DNA of 64,000 nucleotides from Thiothrix caldifontis. GTDB taxonomy: Bacteria > Pseudomonadota > Gammaproteobacteria > Thiotrichales > Thiotrichaceae. The stretch's first letter is position 1. The number at the start of each line of letters is the position of its first letter. This document shows positions 46,757 through 57,205 of the stretch, in pieces. The stretch is from positions 161,875 through 225,874 of the forward strand of contig NZ_FNQP01000001.1 of assembly GCF_900107695.1 (NCBI RefSeq), written 5' to 3'. Under the pieces are notes generated by a model. It was not told the DNA's origin and did no database searches. It was given only the letters and a program-made list of their open reading frames with translations. The translations under genes and the position numbers were made by a program.

Positions 46757-46953
46757 TGAACGCAGCAGAACTCAAGCAAAAATCAGCGACTGAGCTTAAA
46801 GCCGAGCTGGTAGAAAACCTGAAGGAGCAGTTCAAGCTGCGTATGCAAAAAGCCGCTGGCCAGTTATCACGTCCTTCCGAAGTGAAGCGTGTGCGTCGTC
46901 AGATTGCCCGGATCAAGACAGTGCTTGCACAAAAGCAAGTGGCAGGTGAATAA
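46756..46953 (+). CDS. rpmC: 50S ribosomal protein L29
   Basis: 65 residues, two-helix protein near the exit tunnel. ATG at 46756 overlaps the rplP stop, with AGG 7 bases upstream; the in-frame GTG three bases earlier is less likely. Ends two bases before rpsQ. Confidence 0.95.
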   Translation: MNAAELKQKSATELKAELVENLKEQFKLRMQKAAGQLSRPSEVKRVRRQIARIKTVLAQKQVAGE

Positions 46954-46955
46954 CG

Positions 46956-47231
46956 ATGACTGTTAGCGAAGAAGCAAAAGTTGAACGCAGCCTGATGGGT
47001 CGTGTAGTCAGTAACAAAATGGACAAGTCCATTGTTGTATTGATGGAGCGTCAAGTAAAACATCCGATGTACGGTAAGTTTATTAAGCGTTCTAAAAAAT
47101 ACCATGTTCATGACGAAAACAATGAATGTCGTGAAGGTGATACCGTAATGTTCAAGGAATGCCGTCCTTTGTCAAAAACAAAGCACTGGACCTTGATCAA
47201 AGTTGTTGAACGCGCCCCAGGCCAAGCATAA
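46956..47231 (+). CDS. rpsQ: 30S ribosomal protein S17
   Basis: 91 residues; primary 16S-binding OB-fold protein. [19 protein letters not shown] and [19 protein letters not shown] are family landmarks. Confidence 0.97.
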   Translation: MTVSEEAKVERSLMGRVVSNKMDKSIVVLMERQVKHPMYGKFIKRSKKYHVHDENNECREGDTVMFKECRPLSKTKHWTLIKVVERAPGQA

Positions 47232-47247
47232 GGGACGGAGAACATAA

Positions 47248-47616
47248 ATGATCCAGATGCAATCCATTCTGCAAGTTGCAGATAACAGTGGTGCCAAACG
47301 AGTTATGTGCATCAAAGTTCTGGGCGGTTCTCATCGTCGTTATGCAGGCATTGGTGACATCATCAAAGTCAGCATTAAAGATGCGATTCCGCGCGGTAAA
47401 GTTAAGAAAGGCGATGTTTACAACGCAGTGATCGTGCGTACTGCTCACGGTGTGCGTCGTAATGATGGCTCTAAGATTCGTTTCGATGGTAATGCCGCTG
47501 TCCTGCTTAACAATAAGCTTGACCCGATCGGCACACGTATTTTTGGGCCTGTCACTCGCGAATTGCGTGGTGAAAAGTTCATGAAGATTATTTCTCTAGC
47601 ACCTGAAGTGCTGTAA
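47248..47616 (+). CDS. rplN: 50S ribosomal protein L14
   Basis: 122 residues; forms intersubunit bridges and binds the silencing factor RsfS. Starts [17 protein letters not shown] and ends PEVL, complete. First gene of the spc-type segment; no separate promoter is obvious in the 16-base gap. Confidence 0.97.
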   Translation: MIQMQSILQVADNSGAKRVMCIKVLGGSHRRYAGIGDIIKVSIKDAIPRGKVKKGDVYNAVIVRTAHGVRRNDGSKIRFDGNAAVLLNNKLDPIGTRIFGPVTRELRGEKFMKIISLAPEVL

Positions 47617-47644
47617 GACTGCAACGACAGAAGTAGGTGACGAA

Positions 47645-47965
47645 ATGCGTAAAATTCGCAGCAATGACGAAGTAGTTGTCATCACCGGCAAAGATAAAGG
47701 CCGTCGCGGCAAGATCATGCAGGTGTTGGTAGACGAAGGTAAAGTTTTGGTTCAAGGTATTAATCGCGTTAAAAAACACGTTAAGCCTAACCCAAATGCA
47801 GGTGTCCAAGGTGGCATTATTGAAAAAGAAATGCCCATGGATACTTCAAATGTGATGCTGGTCAATCCTGCTACTGGCAAGGGTGACCGTGTTGGATTCA
47901 AGCTCCTGGACGATGGTAAGAAAATCCGTGTCTTTAAGTCCAATGGTGAGCGCGTAGACGCTTAA
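47645..47965 (+). CDS. rplX: 50S ribosomal protein L24
   Basis: 106 residues; assembly initiator with KOW motif [17 protein letters not shown]. 28 bases after rplN. Confidence 0.97.
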   Translation: MRKIRSNDEVVVITGKDKGRRGKIMQVLVDEGKVLVQGINRVKKHVKPNPNAGVQGGIIEKEMPMDTSNVMLVNPATGKGDRVGFKLLDDGKKIRVFKSNGERVDA

Positions 47966-47973
47966 GGTGTAAA

Positions 47974-48516
47974 ATGTCGAGACTGCAACAGTATTACCGC
48001 GATACTGTCGTCAAGGAATTGACGGACAAGTTCGGGTACAACAATGTGATGGAAGTGCCAAAGCTAGTGAAAATCAGCCTAAATATGGGTTTGGGTGAAG
48101 CTGTCGGCGATAAAAAAATTATTGAACACGCAACTGGTGATATGGCGAAAATTGCAGGTCAAAAACCTGTAGTTACATTGAGCCGCAAATCCGTTGCTGG
48201 CTTCAAGATTCGTGACGGCTGGCCAATTGGCTGTATGGTGACATTGCGTGGCGAGAAGATGTACGAATTCTTGGATCGTCTGGTGAATATTTCCATCCCC
48301 CGTATCCGTGACTTCCGTGGCCTTAATGCACGTGCATTTGATGGTCGTGGAAACTACAACATGGGAATTAAAGAACAGATTATCTTCCCAGAAATCGAGT
48401 ACGACAAAATTGATGCCTTGCGTGGTATGAATATTACGATCGCTACCACCGCCAAAAATAACGAGGAAGGGAAAGCGTTGCTTGAAGCATTCAAATTCCC
48501 TTTCAGACAGCAGTAA
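47974..48516 (+). CDS. rplE: 50S ribosomal protein L5
   Basis: 180 residues; 5S rRNA binder in the central protuberance. [31 protein letters not shown]-type [17 protein letters not shown] and [14 protein letters not shown] are intact. Confidence 0.97.
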   Translation: MSRLQQYYRDTVVKELTDKFGYNNVMEVPKLVKISLNMGLGEAVGDKKIIEHATGDMAKIAGQKPVVTLSRKSVAGFKIRDGWPIGCMVTLRGEKMYEFLDRLVNISIPRIRDFRGLNARAFDGRGNYNMGIKEQIIFPEIEYDKIDALRGMNITIATTAKNNEEGKALLEAFKFPFRQQ

Positions 48517-48530
48517 GAGGATAAGATCAC

Positions 48531-48836
48531 ATGGCTAAGAAATCCATGATCGCCCGTGAAACACGCCGTACTGCTGCTGTTGCTAAATTTGCAGCGAAGC
48601 GTGATGAGCTTAAAGCTATCATCAGCAGTCCAGATAGCTCATTTGAAGCTGTAATGGAAGCTAATGAGAAGTTGCAAAAGTTACCGCGTGACAGTAGTCC
48701 CGTTCGTCAAATGACTCGTTGTCGCCTGACCGGTCGTCCACATGCTGTTTACCGCAAGTTCGGTCTGTGCCGTAACAAGTTGCGTGAAGCTGCTATGCGT
48801 GGCGATGTGCCTGGTTTGACCAAAGCAAGTTGGTAA
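48531..48836 (+). CDS. rpsN: 30S ribosomal protein S14 (zinc-free form)
   Basis: 101 residues; head assembly protein. The long form without the CxxC-CxxC zinc ribbon, ending [20 protein letters not shown]. Unlike L36 in the same cluster, it needs no zinc. Confidence 0.96.
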   Translation: MAKKSMIARETRRTAAVAKFAAKRDELKAIISSPDSSFEAVMEANEKLQKLPRDSSPVRQMTRCRLTGRPHAVYRKFGLCRNKLREAAMRGDVPGLTKASW

Positions 48837-48848
48837 GGGAGAAGCAAA

Positions 48849-49244
48849 ATGAGTATGAGTGATCCTATCGCCGATATGCTGACCCGCATTCGTAACGGTC
48901 AGATGGCAAATAAGGCACAAGTTGCTTTTCCTGCTTCTAAGCAGAAAAAAGCCATTCTGGAAGTGTTGCAAAACGAAGGTTATATTGCCAGTTTTGAAAC
49001 AGGTGCTGTTGAAGGCAAACCTGTTACAACGGTCAGACTGAAATATTTTCAGGGTAAGCCAGTTATCAGCAAAGTGAAGCGTGTTAGCCGTCCTGGTCTT
49101 CGCATCTTCCGGGGTACAGATGAACTGCCAACAGTTATGGGTGGTTACGGTATAGCTATCGTTTCTACTTCCAAAGGCGTTATGAGTGACCGCGCAGCCC
49201 GTGCTTCTGGCCAGGGTGGCGAAGTCATTTGCACTGTTGAATAA
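48849..49244 (+). CDS. rpsH: 30S ribosomal protein S8
   Basis: 131 residues; in E. coli the translational repressor of the spc operon. [16 protein letters not shown] and the RNA-binding C-terminal [20 protein letters not shown] are intact. ATG at 48849 has GGGAG 8 bases upstream. Confidence 0.97.
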   Translation: MSMSDPIADMLTRIRNGQMANKAQVAFPASKQKKAILEVLQNEGYIASFETGAVEGKPVTTVRLKYFQGKPVISKVKRVSRPGLRIFRGTDELPTVMGGYGIAIVSTSKGVMSDRAARASGQGGEVICTVE

Positions 49245-49258
49245 AGGCGGACTTTGAA

Positions 49259-49798
49259 ATGTCAAGAATTGCAAAGAAAGCGCTGACTCTGCCGAAAGGT
49301 GTGGAAGTTAGCATCAGTGGTCAAAATCTCAAGGTTAAAGGAGCTAAAGGTTCTTTTGATTTTGCAATACATGACGCTGTAGAAGTTTTCCAAGAAGATA
49401 ATGTACTGAAGTTTAAAGCCAAACGTGACGGCGATTCTGCTGGTTGGGCGTTGGCAGGTACTACTCGTGCATTGGCAAACAACATGGTTGTTGGCGTTAG
49501 CCAAGGCTTTGAGAAAAAGTTGCAACTGGTTGGAGTTGGTTATCGTGCTCAAGCTCAAGGTAACAAATTGAATCTCAGCTTGGGTTTCTCCCACCCTGTT
49601 GTACACGATATGCCTGAAGGCATTACGGTCGAAACCCCTAGTCAGACGGAAATTCTGATCCGTGGTAGCGATAAGCAGAAAGTTGGTCAAATTGCGGCAG
49701 AAGTTCGTGCATACCGTCCACCAGAGCCATACAAAGGCAAGGGTGTGAAATATGCAGACGAAGTTATTCTGCGTAAAGAGACCAAGAAGAAGAAGTAA
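49259..49798 (+). CDS. rplF: 50S ribosomal protein L6
   Basis: 179 residues; two-domain protein near the factor-binding site. [14 protein letters not shown] and [17 protein letters not shown] are diagnostic; basic KKKK tail. Confidence 0.97.
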   Translation: MSRIAKKALTLPKGVEVSISGQNLKVKGAKGSFDFAIHDAVEVFQEDNVLKFKAKRDGDSAGWALAGTTRALANNMVVGVSQGFEKKLQLVGVGYRAQAQGNKLNLSLGFSHPVVHDMPEGITVETPSQTEILIRGSDKQKVGQIAAEVRAYRPPEPYKGKGVKYADEVILRKETKKKK

Positions 49799-49810
49799 GG
49801 TGAACTAAAG

Positions 49811-50164
49811 ATGGACAAGAAAATATCCCGCATCCGTCGTGGTAAGCGTAGCCGCATGAAAATGCGTGAGTTGCGTGTTAACCGTCTGAGTATTCACCGT
49901 ACTTCTCTGCATATTTATGCACAAGTGGTGACTTCCGATGGTTCTCAAGTACTGGCTTCAGCTTCCACGCTCGATAAAGATCTGAAAGCAGGTCTGGACT
50001 ACACTGGTAATGTTGCGGCTGCTACAGCAGTAGGCAAATTGGTTGCTGAGCGTGCATTGGCAAAAGGTATTGACGCGGTTGCTTTTGATCGCTCTGGTTT
50101 TAAATATCATGGTCGCATCAAAGCGCTGGCAGATGGCGCTCGTGAAGCCGGTCTGAAATTCTAA
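49811..50164 (+). CDS. rplR: 50S ribosomal protein L18
   Basis: 117 residues; 5S rRNA-binding protein. Basic N-terminus, [16 protein letters not shown], and C-terminal [20 protein letters not shown]. Confidence 0.97.
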   Translation: MDKKISRIRRGKRSRMKMRELRVNRLSIHRTSLHIYAQVVTSDGSQVLASASTLDKDLKAGLDYTGNVAAATAVGKLVAERALAKGIDAVAFDRSGFKYHGRIKALADGAREAGLKF

Positions 50165-50175
50165 GGATTTATCCA

Positions 50176-50685
50176 ATGGCTAAGGCAGAAAATACATCAG
50201 CACCATCTGACGGTTTGCAAGAAAAGTTGGTTCAAGTGAACCGCGTTGCAAAGACTGTAAAAGGTGGGCGTATCATGAGCTTCACTGCATTGACTGTAGT
50301 GGGTGATGGTAATGGTCGCGTTGGTTTCGGTTATGGTAAAGCACGTGAAGTGCCTGCCGCTATCCAGAAAGCAATGGATCAAGCACGTCGTAACATGGTA
50401 ACGGTTTCTTTGGTTGACGGCACATTGCAGTACCCAATCAAATATGAACAAGGTGCTGCACGTGTATACATGCAGCCTGCTTCTGAAGGTACGGGCGTTA
50501 TCGCAGGTGGTGCTATGCGTGCGGTTCTGGAGGTTGCTGGAGTACGTAACGTACTGTCTAAATGCCAAGGGACGCGTAACGCAGGCAATGTGGTGCGTAC
50601 CACCATCGCAGCACTAGGTTCTATGCAAGCGCCTGAAATGATTGCCGCTAAACGTGGTAAAACCGTTGCAGACATCAAGGGGTAA
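50176..50685 (+). CDS. rpsE: 30S ribosomal protein S5
   Basis: 169 residues; mRNA entry and decoding fidelity. [20 protein letters not shown] and the [15 protein letters not shown] loop are intact, with the spectinomycin-loop [13 protein letters not shown] region wild type. Confidence 0.97.
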   Translation: MAKAENTSAPSDGLQEKLVQVNRVAKTVKGGRIMSFTALTVVGDGNGRVGFGYGKAREVPAAIQKAMDQARRNMVTVSLVDGTLQYPIKYEQGAARVYMQPASEGTGVIAGGAMRAVLEVAGVRNVLSKCQGTRNAGNVVRTTIAALGSMQAPEMIAAKRGKTVADIKG

Positions 50686-50688
50686 ACT

Positions 50689-50877
50689 ATGATATCCGCG
50701 AAACAACTCAAACTGACGTTGGTGCGCAGTCTGAATGGTCGTCTGAAGGCTCATCAGCAGTGTGCACGTGGTCTTGGTATCCGTAAGATTCACAATCCGG
50801 TTACTGTGATTGATACCCCTGAAAACCGTGGCATGATCAATAAGATTTCCTACATGCTCAAGGTTGAGGAAGCTTAA
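50689..50877 (+). CDS. rpmD: 50S ribosomal protein L30
   Basis: 62 residues; small protein with [16 protein letters not shown] and [20 protein letters not shown]. Three bases after rpsE; one base gap to rplO. Confidence 0.96.
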   Translation: MISAKQLKLTLVRSLNGRLKAHQQCARGLGIRKIHNPVTVIDTPENRGMINKISYMLKVEEA

Positions 50878-50878
50878 G

Positions 50879-51316
50879 ATGAAATTGAATACACTACAAC
50901 CTGAATTGGGTAGCCGTCCTGACGGTATTCGTGTAGGCCGTGGTATTGGCTCCGGTCTGGGTAAGACTGCTGGTCGTGGCCACAAAGGTCAAAAATCCCG
51001 TAAAGGTGGTTTCCATCACCGTAAGGGGTTCGAGGGTGGTCAGATGCCTATGCATCGTCGTCTGCCTAAGTTTGGCTTTAGTTCACGCATTGGTCAACGC
51101 ACCGCCGAAGTTCGTTTGAGCGAGTTGGCTCAAGTGGCTGGCGATGTTATTGATCTGGCTGGTCTGATTGCGGCGAATGTGGTTGATGCGCGTACCTTGC
51201 AAGCTAAAATCATTCTTTCTGGTGAAGTTGCGAAAGCGGTCACTGTAAAGGGTGTTGGCGTGACTAAGGGCGCACGTGCCGCTATCGAAGCAGCAGGCGG
51301 CAAAATCGAAGAATAA
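50879..51316 (+). CDS. rplO: 50S ribosomal protein L15
   Basis: 145 residues; late assembly protein with long basic N-terminal extension ([17 protein letters not shown]). The ATG at 50879 gives [11 protein letters not shown]; upstream in-frame codons overlap rpmD. Confidence 0.97.
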   Translation: MKLNTLQPELGSRPDGIRVGRGIGSGLGKTAGRGHKGQKSRKGGFHHRKGFEGGQMPMHRRLPKFGFSSRIGQRTAEVRLSELAQVAGDVIDLAGLIAANVVDARTLQAKIILSGEVAKAVTVKGVGVTKGARAAIEAAGGKIEE

Positions 51317-51328
51317 CGGATAAAAAAT

Positions 51329-52678
51329 ATGCGCAAGAACCCTACAGGTTCCCTTGGGGGCTTCGGAAATATGGTCGAGATTCGCCAGCGGTTAGTTTTC
51401 GTACTGCTGGCGTTGATCGTTTACCGGATCGGTACTTATATCCCTGTTCCGGGTGTGAATCCCGCAGCGATGGCGCAATTTTTCGATCAGAATAATGGTA
51501 CTATCCTCGGTGTATTTAATATGTTCTCAGGTGGTGCATTAGAGCGCTTGAGTGTATTTGCATTGGGTATTATGCCGTATATTTCTGCATCTATAATCAT
51601 GCAGTTGATGGCAACGGTTGTTCCTACTTTGGAGCAAATCAAGAAAGAAGGTGAGTCGGGTCGTCGAAAAATTACCCAGTATACACGTTACGGTACAGTT
51701 GTTTTGGCATTGTTCCAAAGCTTCGGTGTGGCGATTGCGTTAGGTGGTAGTGATGCTGGTAATGGTCAAACGATTGCGTTGAATCCAGGAATTGGCTTTA
51801 CTATTACGACAGTGGTGACACTGGTCACTGGTACGCTTTTCTTGATGTGGTTAGGTGAGCAAATTACTGAGCGTGGGATTGGTAATGGCATTTCCTTAAT
51901 CATTTTTGCAGGAATTGTTGCGGGTTTGCCTGCGGCTATTGGTGGTACGTTAGAGCTAGTCAACACGGGTGAGTTGCATTCACTGTTTGTCATTGGATTG
52001 TTGTTACTAGTGTTGGCAGTAACAGCGTTGGTGATATTTGTTGAACGCGGTCAACGCCGTATCACGGTTAACTATGCTAATCGTCAACAAGGTCGCAAAA
52101 TGATGATGGGGCAGTCTAGTCATTTGCCTTTGAAGTTGAATATGGCAGGGGTTATCCCACCAATTTTCGCTTCTAGCATTATTTTGTTCCCAGCAACACT
52201 GGGGCAGTGGTTTGGTAATGCCGAAGGTATGGGGTGGTTGAAAGGCTTTTTTGATATGTTAAAGCCTGGTGAACCCGTTTATGTCTTGCTTTATGCTACG
52301 GCTATTGTATTCTTCTGCTTCTTTTATACGGCTCTGGTATTCAACTCACGTGAAACCGCTGATAATTTGAAAAAAGCAGGTGCTTTTATTCCGGGTATTA
52401 GACCGGGTGAACAAACATCTAAATACATTGATGGCGTCATGACTCGCTTGACCGCAGTCGGTGCTATCTACATCACATTGGTCTGTCTGTTGCCTGAATT
52501 CCTAATTTTAGGCTGGAACGTTCCTTTTTACTTTGGGGGAACTTCACTGCTGATCATCGTGGTTGTGGTCATGGATTTCCTGTCACAATTACAGGCACAC
52601 ATGATGTCACACCAGTACGAAGGTCTGATGAAAAAGGCCAATTTCAAAGCGCAGACACGCCCCGGCACAGTGCGCTGA
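51329..52678 (+). CDS. secY: Protein translocase subunit SecY
   Basis: 449 residues, ten membrane segments; channel pore of the Sec translocase, partner of SecE (26048). Begins with the family region [20 protein letters not shown]; the pore-ring segment and cytoplasmic loops ([39 protein letters not shown]) are intact. The terminal TRPGTVR is short. Embedded in the spc cluster as usual. Confidence 0.97.
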   Translation: MRKNPTGSLGGFGNMVEIRQRLVFVLLALIVYRIGTYIPVPGVNPAAMAQFFDQNNGTILGVFNMFSGGALERLSVFALGIMPYISASIIMQLMATVVPTLEQIKKEGESGRRKITQYTRYGTVVLALFQSFGVAIALGGSDAGNGQTIALNPGIGFTITTVVTLVTGTLFLMWLGEQITERGIGNGISLIIFAGIVAGLPAAIGGTLELVNTGELHSLFVIGLLLLVLAVTALVIFVERGQRRITVNYANRQQGRKMMMGQSSHLPLKLNMAGVIPPIFASSIILFPATLGQWFGNAEGMGWLKGFFDMLKPGEPVYVLLYATAIVFFCFFYTALVFNSRETADNLKKAGAFIPGIRPGEQTSKYIDGVMTRLTAVGAIYITLVCLLPEFLILGWNVPFYFGGTSLLIIVVVVMDFLSQLQAHMMSHQYEGLMKKANFKAQTRPGTVR

Positions 52679-52705
52679 TCTGATCACTTTCGAGAGGTTT
52701 TTATC

Positions 52706-52819
52706 ATGAAGGTTCGAGCTTCAGTTAAAAAATTGTGCCGTAACTGCCGGGTTATCCGCAGAAACGGTGTGGTTCGCATTATCTGTTCTGACCCACGCCA
52801 CAAACAGCGTCAAGGTTAA
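52706..52819 (+). CDS. rpmJ: 50S ribosomal protein L36 (zinc-binding form)
   Basis: A 37-residue protein encoded between secY and rpsM, preceded by AGAGG. It starts [14 protein letters not shown] and has the zinc-ribbon residues Cys11, Cys14, Cys27 and His32, so it is the zinc-dependent form. Ends with GQG-type tail KQRQG and TAA. The following 75 bases to rpsM hold no gene. Confidence 0.97.
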   Translation: MKVRASVKKLCRNCRVIRRNGVVRIICSDPRHKQRQG

Positions 52820-52894
52820 GAGTCGATTTGGGTTGATAATTAAAAGGGGTTCTGGCACAATCGCCCGTTTTCCCGGTAGTCTGGAGAGATTTTA

Positions 52895-53251
52895 ATGGCT
52901 CGTATTGCGGGTATCAATCTTCCTGTCAATAAGCACGTAGTAATCGGTTTGACCGCTATTTATGGCGTTGGTCGTCCACGTGCTGCTGACATTTGTAAGG
53001 CAGCGGATGTGGTGCCAAGCACTAAAATTCGTGACCTGAGTGAAGACCAAGTTGAACGTTTGCGTCTTGAAGTAGGTAAGCTCCTAGTTGAAGGTGACTT
53101 ACGTCGTGAAGTTTCCATGTCGATCAAGCGTTTGATGGATATGGGTTGCTATCGTGGCATTCGCCACAGACGTGGCCTGCCAATGCGCGGTCAGCGTACC
53201 AAGACTAACGCGCGTACCCGTAAAGGTCCGCGTCGTCCTATTCGCAAATAA
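52895..53251 (+). CDS. rpsM: 30S ribosomal protein S13
   Basis: 118 residues; head protein contacting P-site tRNA and L5. [20 protein letters not shown] and the basic tail [18 protein letters not shown] are typical. Start of the alpha-type segment. Confidence 0.97.
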   Translation: MARIAGINLPVNKHVVIGLTAIYGVGRPRAADICKAADVVPSTKIRDLSEDQVERLRLEVGKLLVEGDLRREVSMSIKRLMDMGCYRGIRHRRGLPMRGQRTKTNARTRKGPRRPIRK

Positions 53252-53277
53252 TACATAGATTGCAGGTAGAGTAAGTA

Positions 53278-53682
53278 ATGGCAAGACAGCCTAGAAAAGG
53301 TGCAACTGTTAACCTTCGTAAGAAGGTCAAGAAAACTGTCACTGACGGTGTTGCACACGTCCATGCATCCTTTAATAACACTATTGTGACTATCACTGAC
53401 CGCCAAGGCAATGCACTGGCATGGGCTACTTCTGGTGGCTCTGGTTTCCGTGGCTCACGTAAAAGTACCCCGTTTGCCGCACAGGTTGCTGCTGAACGTG
53501 CGGGTAACGCAGCAAAAGATTATGGTTTAAAAAACCTTGATGTCGAAGTCAAAGGTCCAGGCCCTGGTCGTGAATCTGCGGTACGTGCTTTGAACAGCGT
53601 TGGCTTCAGAATTAACAGCATTGTGGATGTAACGCCGATCCCTCACAACGGTTGCCGTCCACCTAAGAAACGTCGTGTGTAG
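53278..53682 (+). CDS. rpsK: 30S ribosomal protein S11
   Basis: 134 residues; platform protein near the E site. [20 protein letters not shown] and [20 protein letters not shown] are family landmarks. Confidence 0.97.
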   Translation: MARQPRKGATVNLRKKVKKTVTDGVAHVHASFNNTIVTITDRQGNALAWATSGGSGFRGSRKSTPFAAQVAAERAGNAAKDYGLKNLDVEVKGPGPGRESAVRALNSVGFRINSIVDVTPIPHNGCRPPKKRRV

Positions 53683-53693
53683 GAGATAGTCAT

Positions 53694-54314
53694 ATGGCAC
53701 GTTATATTGGCCCTACCTGCAAACTGAGCAGACGCGAAGGCACTGACCTTTTTCTGAAAAGCCGCAGTGTTTCCCTCGAAAAGAAATGTAAACTGGACAA
53801 AGTTCCTGGTCAGCATGGCGAAAATAAAGCTCGCCTTTCCGATTATGGTGTCCAGTTGCGCGAAAAGCAAAAAGTTCGCCGTATGTACGGTGTCTTAGAA
53901 CGTCAGTTCAGCAACTACTTTAAAGAGTCAGCACGCCGCAAAGGTTCTACGGGTGAAAACCTGTTGAAACTGCTGGAATGCCGTCTTGATAACGTCGTTT
54001 ACCGCATGGGTTATGGTTCTACTCGCGCTGAATCCCGTCAATTGGTTAGCCATAAAGCTATTACCGTTAACGGTCAGTCAGTGAATATCCCATCCTACCA
54101 GGTTAAAGCCGGTGATGTCGTAGCTGTTCGTGAAAAGTCCAAAAAGCAAACCCGTATACAGGATTCTGTCGCTGTAGCGGAACAACTTGGCTTCCCATCA
54201 TGGGTTGAAGTTGATGCAAAGGGACTGTCAGGTACATTTAAATCCGTACCAGACCGTAGCGATCTGCCAGCCGAAATTAATGAATCACTGATTGTGGAAT
54301 TGTACTCCAAGTAA
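53694..54314 (+). CDS. rpsD: 30S ribosomal protein S4
   Basis: 206 residues; primary 16S binder and, in E. coli, repressor of the alpha operon. No zinc finger. [20 protein letters not shown] and the S4 RNA-binding domain [20 protein letters not shown] are intact. Confidence 0.97.
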   Translation: MARYIGPTCKLSRREGTDLFLKSRSVSLEKKCKLDKVPGQHGENKARLSDYGVQLREKQKVRRMYGVLERQFSNYFKESARRKGSTGENLLKLLECRLDNVVYRMGYGSTRAESRQLVSHKAITVNGQSVNIPSYQVKAGDVVAVREKSKKQTRIQDSVAVAEQLGFPSWVEVDAKGLSGTFKSVPDRSDLPAEINESLIVELYSK

Positions 54315-54340
54315 TCATAGATTCGTTCGAGAGGAAAAGT

Positions 54341-55345
54341 ATGACCTCGAAAACAACAGAATTGCTAAAACCACGCAATGTTCATGTGCACGAGACAGGT
54401 TTAAATACCTATCGTATTACGCTTGAGCCATTAGAGCGTGGTTTTGGTCACACGTTGGGTAATGCATTGCGTCGCATCTTACTGTCTTCTATACCGGGCA
54501 GTGCTGTGACGGAAGTGCAAATTACTGGCGTGGTACATGAATACACCAGTATCGAAGGTGTGCAGGAAGATGTAGTTGAGATTTTGTTAAATCTTAAAAA
54601 TCTAGCTATCCGGCTCAATGCACGTGACGAAGCAACTTTGAGCCTGAAGAAAAAAGGCAAAGGTGTTGTGACAGCCGCAGATATTGAGCGTGATCATGAT
54701 GTTGACATCATTAACCCAGATCATGTGATTGCGCATATAACCAAGGATGATACTGAGCTGGAAATGAGCCTAACCATTACCCGTGGTCGTGGTTATCAGC
54801 CAGCATCGGTACGCCGTGGCCCAGACTCTCCTGAGTTGCCTTTAGGTACTTTAGTGTTGGATGCCAGTTACAGCCCGATTACGCGCGTTGCCTACAATGT
54901 GGATAGCGCACGCGTTGAGCAACGTACTGACATGGATAAGTTAGTACTGGAAATCCAAACTAACGGTTCCGTTAATGCGGAAGAGTCGATTGGTATGGCA
55001 GCGCAGATTTTGCAACAGCAATTGGCTGTATTTTTCGATTTGCGTATTGAAGAGCCAGTCCGCCGTGAAGAATCTCAGCCGGAAATTGATCCGATTCTAT
55101 TGCGTCCAGTTGATGATTTGGAACTGACTGTACGTTCAGCCAACTGCCTCAAAGCAGAAAATCTGTTCTACATCGGTGATCTTGTACAACGCACTGAGAC
55201 TGAATTGTTGAAGACGCCTAATCTGGGCAAAAAGTCTTTGACTGAAATTAAAGATGTGCTGGCACAGCATGGTCTAACCCTAGGAGCAAAGCTAGAGAGC
55301 TGGCCTCCGGCAGGTCTTGATCACCGTGACAGCAAAGTGGCTTAA
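54341..55345 (+). CDS. rpoA: DNA-directed RNA polymerase subunit alpha
   Basis: 334 residues: N-terminal dimerisation domain ([18 protein letters not shown]) and C-terminal domain (about 250-320) with [19 protein letters not shown] for UP-element and activator contact. Between rpsD and rplQ as expected. Confidence 0.98.
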   Translation: MTSKTTELLKPRNVHVHETGLNTYRITLEPLERGFGHTLGNALRRILLSSIPGSAVTEVQITGVVHEYTSIEGVQEDVVEILLNLKNLAIRLNARDEATLSLKKKGKGVVTAADIERDHDVDIINPDHVIAHITKDDTELEMSLTITRGRGYQPASVRRGPDSPELPLGTLVLDASYSPITRVAYNVDSARVEQRTDMDKLVLEIQTNGSVNAEESIGMAAQILQQQLAVFFDLRIEEPVRREESQPEIDPILLRPVDDLELTVRSANCLKAENLFYIGDLVQRTETELLKTPNLGKKSLTEIKDVLAQHGLTLGAKLESWPPAGLDHRDSKVA

Positions 55346-55370
55346 CCACGGGTTTTGAAGGATATAGAAG

Positions 55371-55754
55371 ATGCGTCACCGTAATACTGGTCGTCAATTA
55401 AGCCGCGACAGCAGCGCCCGTAAAGCTCTGCTGCAAGCGTTGACTAACTCACTGCTTCGTCACGAGACGATCAAAACAACTTTGCCCAAAGCGAAAGAAT
55501 TGCGCCGTGTAGCAGAGCCACTGATCACTCGTGCGAAAGAAGACTCTGTACACAACCGCCGTATTGCTTTCTCGCGCTTGCGTGATAAAGAAGTGGTGGG
55601 TAAATTGTTCAACGATCTTGGCCCTCGATTCAAAGAGCGCCAAGGTGGTTATCTGCGTATCATCAAGTGTGGTTTCCGTGCTGGTGACAATGCGCCGATG
55701 GCTTACGTTGCATTGGTTGATGAAGCAGACGCTGCGCAAGCTGCAGCCGAGTAA
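55371..55754 (+). CDS. rplQ: 50S ribosomal protein L17
   Basis: 127 residues; [20 protein letters not shown] start and [20 protein letters not shown]. Last gene of the ribosomal block, followed by a strong terminator. Confidence 0.97.
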   Translation: MRHRNTGRQLSRDSSARKALLQALTNSLLRHETIKTTLPKAKELRRVAEPLITRAKEDSVHNRRIAFSRLRDKEVVGKLFNDLGPRFKERQGGYLRIIKCGFRAGDNAPMAYVALVDEADAAQAAAE

Positions 55755-55774
55755 GCAGCGCTTCATGTTTCCTG

Positions 55775-55803
55775 AAAAGGCCGACACTGTTCGGCCTTTT
55801 TGC
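55775..55803 (+). terminator. Intrinsic terminator after rplQ
   Basis: Ten pairs of AAAAGGCCGA with TCGGCCTTTT around CACTGT, T run within and after the stem. Closes the ribosomal superoperon. Confidence 0.92.
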
Positions 55804-55826
55804 GTTTCTCATCGTCAGGGGATAGT

Positions 55827-56210
55827 ATGCAAAATGATCCGCAAGTCGTGACCGCAGAGAGCGCCAGTAAAACGGCGAAGTTATTTTATTACGGCAATCT
55901 GCTCGCGGTGCTTATTCCATTTCCGGTGTTTATTCTATGGTTTGGGGCTGGAATCTTAGTTTATGCAATGCTACGCCATCATCCTAACCCACGAGTAGGC
56001 TATTATACGCAGATTGCCACCTACCATTATTACGGTCTGGCAGGTGGTTTGGTACCAATCTTAACTTTTGCCCCCGGTGATTTCTTTGTGAATTGGTGGT
56101 GGGCGCTGTGGCTTACCTGTGTTGTGGTGTTAGTGCCGTTGTCTATTCGCCAAATCCTGCGGATTAACCGCGAAGCTTGGCAAGATACTGTTAAGCCCTT
56201 ATCCCACTGA
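55827..56210 (+). CDS. Small inner-membrane protein, unknown function
   Basis: A 127-residue protein with three predicted membrane segments (about 23-49, 68-82 and 87-107) and a cytoplasmic basic tail ([11 protein letters not shown]). The segment [21 protein letters not shown] between spans 1 and 2 is aromatic-rich with many His/Tyr. AGGGGA precedes the ATG at 55827. It starts only 24 bases after the rplQ terminator and ends 10 bases before bioB, so it may share the bioB transcript. I do not recognise the family; a co-transcribed role with biotin synthesis is not supported by sequence. Confidence 0.75.
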   Translation: MQNDPQVVTAESASKTAKLFYYGNLLAVLIPFPVFILWFGAGILVYAMLRHHPNPRVGYYTQIATYHYYGLAGGLVPILTFAPGDFFVNWWWALWLTCVVVLVPLSIRQILRINREAWQDTVKPLSH

Positions 56211-56220
56211 GGAGTGGAAA

Positions 56221-57192
56221 ATGCCTGAATTACGTCATGATTGGCGCATCGAAGAAATCAACGCTTTGTTAGCTATGCCCTTTAGTGATTTGATGTTTAC
56301 TGCACATCAAGTACATCGAGAGAATTTCCCGGTTAATCAAGTACAAGTGAGTACTTTGCTAAGCATTAAGACTGGTGCTTGTCCAGAAGATTGTGGTTAT
56401 TGCTCGCAAAGCGCTAAACATGACACTTCGCTGGAGCGTGAGACGTTATTGCCGCTACAGGAAGTCATCGACTCTGCCAAAACCGCGCAAGCGCATGGCG
56501 CAACTCGTTTCTGCATGGGGGCTGCGTGGCGTAATCCTACCGACAAGAACCTTGAGCGTGTCATCGAAATGGTGCAAGCGGTCAAAGGCTTGGGCATGGA
56601 GACCTGCGTTACTTTGGGTATGTTGACCGACCGCCAGGCCGACCGCCTCAAAAGTGCGGGGTTGGATTACTACAATCACAACCTCGATACCTCGCCAGAA
56701 TTTTACGGCAATGTTATTTCTACCCGCACCTTCCAAGACCGTTTGAATACGCTGGAGCATGTGCGTAATGCGGGTATCAATGTCTGTTCAGGCGGTATTT
56801 TGGGCATGGGTGAAACCCGTCAAGACCGGGCGCGTCTGTTGCAGCAATTGGCGAATATGAAATTCCACCCCGAATCGGTGCCCATTAACGATTTGGTTAA
56901 AATCGAAGGCACGCCATTGGCTGGAGTGGAAAAACTTGATCCATTTGAGTTCATCCGTACTGTCGCGGCAGCTCGTATTATGATGCCGAAATCTTATGTG
57001 CGTTTATCGGCTGGTCGTACAGAAATGACGGATGAAATGCAGGCATGGTGTTTCTTTGCCGGTGCAAACTCGATCTTTTACGGCGATAAATTGTTGACCA
57101 CCGATAACCCCGGCGCAAGCCATGACCAGCAACTGTTTGCACGTTTGGGGATTCAGGCGGAAGCAGGGCAGGCTGGCAGCGTTCACATGTAA
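56221..57192 (+). CDS. bioB: Biotin synthase
   Basis: Radical SAM enzyme that inserts sulfur into dethiobiotin. 323 residues; the 4Fe-4S motif is Cys54, Cys58 and Cys61 ([13 protein letters not shown]). Further landmarks are [13 protein letters not shown], the conserved [10 protein letters not shown] with the 2Fe-2S cysteine, and [16 protein letters not shown] with the arginine ligand. It stands alone among biotin genes here; other bio genes must lie elsewhere. mnmG begins 13 bases downstream. Confidence 0.96.
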   Translation: MPELRHDWRIEEINALLAMPFSDLMFTAHQVHRENFPVNQVQVSTLLSIKTGACPEDCGYCSQSAKHDTSLERETLLPLQEVIDSAKTAQAHGATRFCMGAAWRNPTDKNLERVIEMVQAVKGLGMETCVTLGMLTDRQADRLKSAGLDYYNHNLDTSPEFYGNVISTRTFQDRLNTLEHVRNAGINVCSGGILGMGETRQDRARLLQQLANMKFHPESVPINDLVKIEGTPLAGVEKLDPFEFIRTVAAARIMMPKSYVRLSAGRTEMTDEMQAWCFFAGANSIFYGDKLLTTDNPGASHDQQLFARLGIQAEAGQAGSVHM

Positions 57193-57205
57193 GGAGCAGG
57201 GCATT

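Noticed and set aside
52351-52366. parS-like site: CACGTGAAAC half-site inside secY
   Set aside because: Only the right half matches the parS consensus and the sequence is explained by secY codons (SRET). Other CACGTG hexamers (parA, near 60251) match worse.
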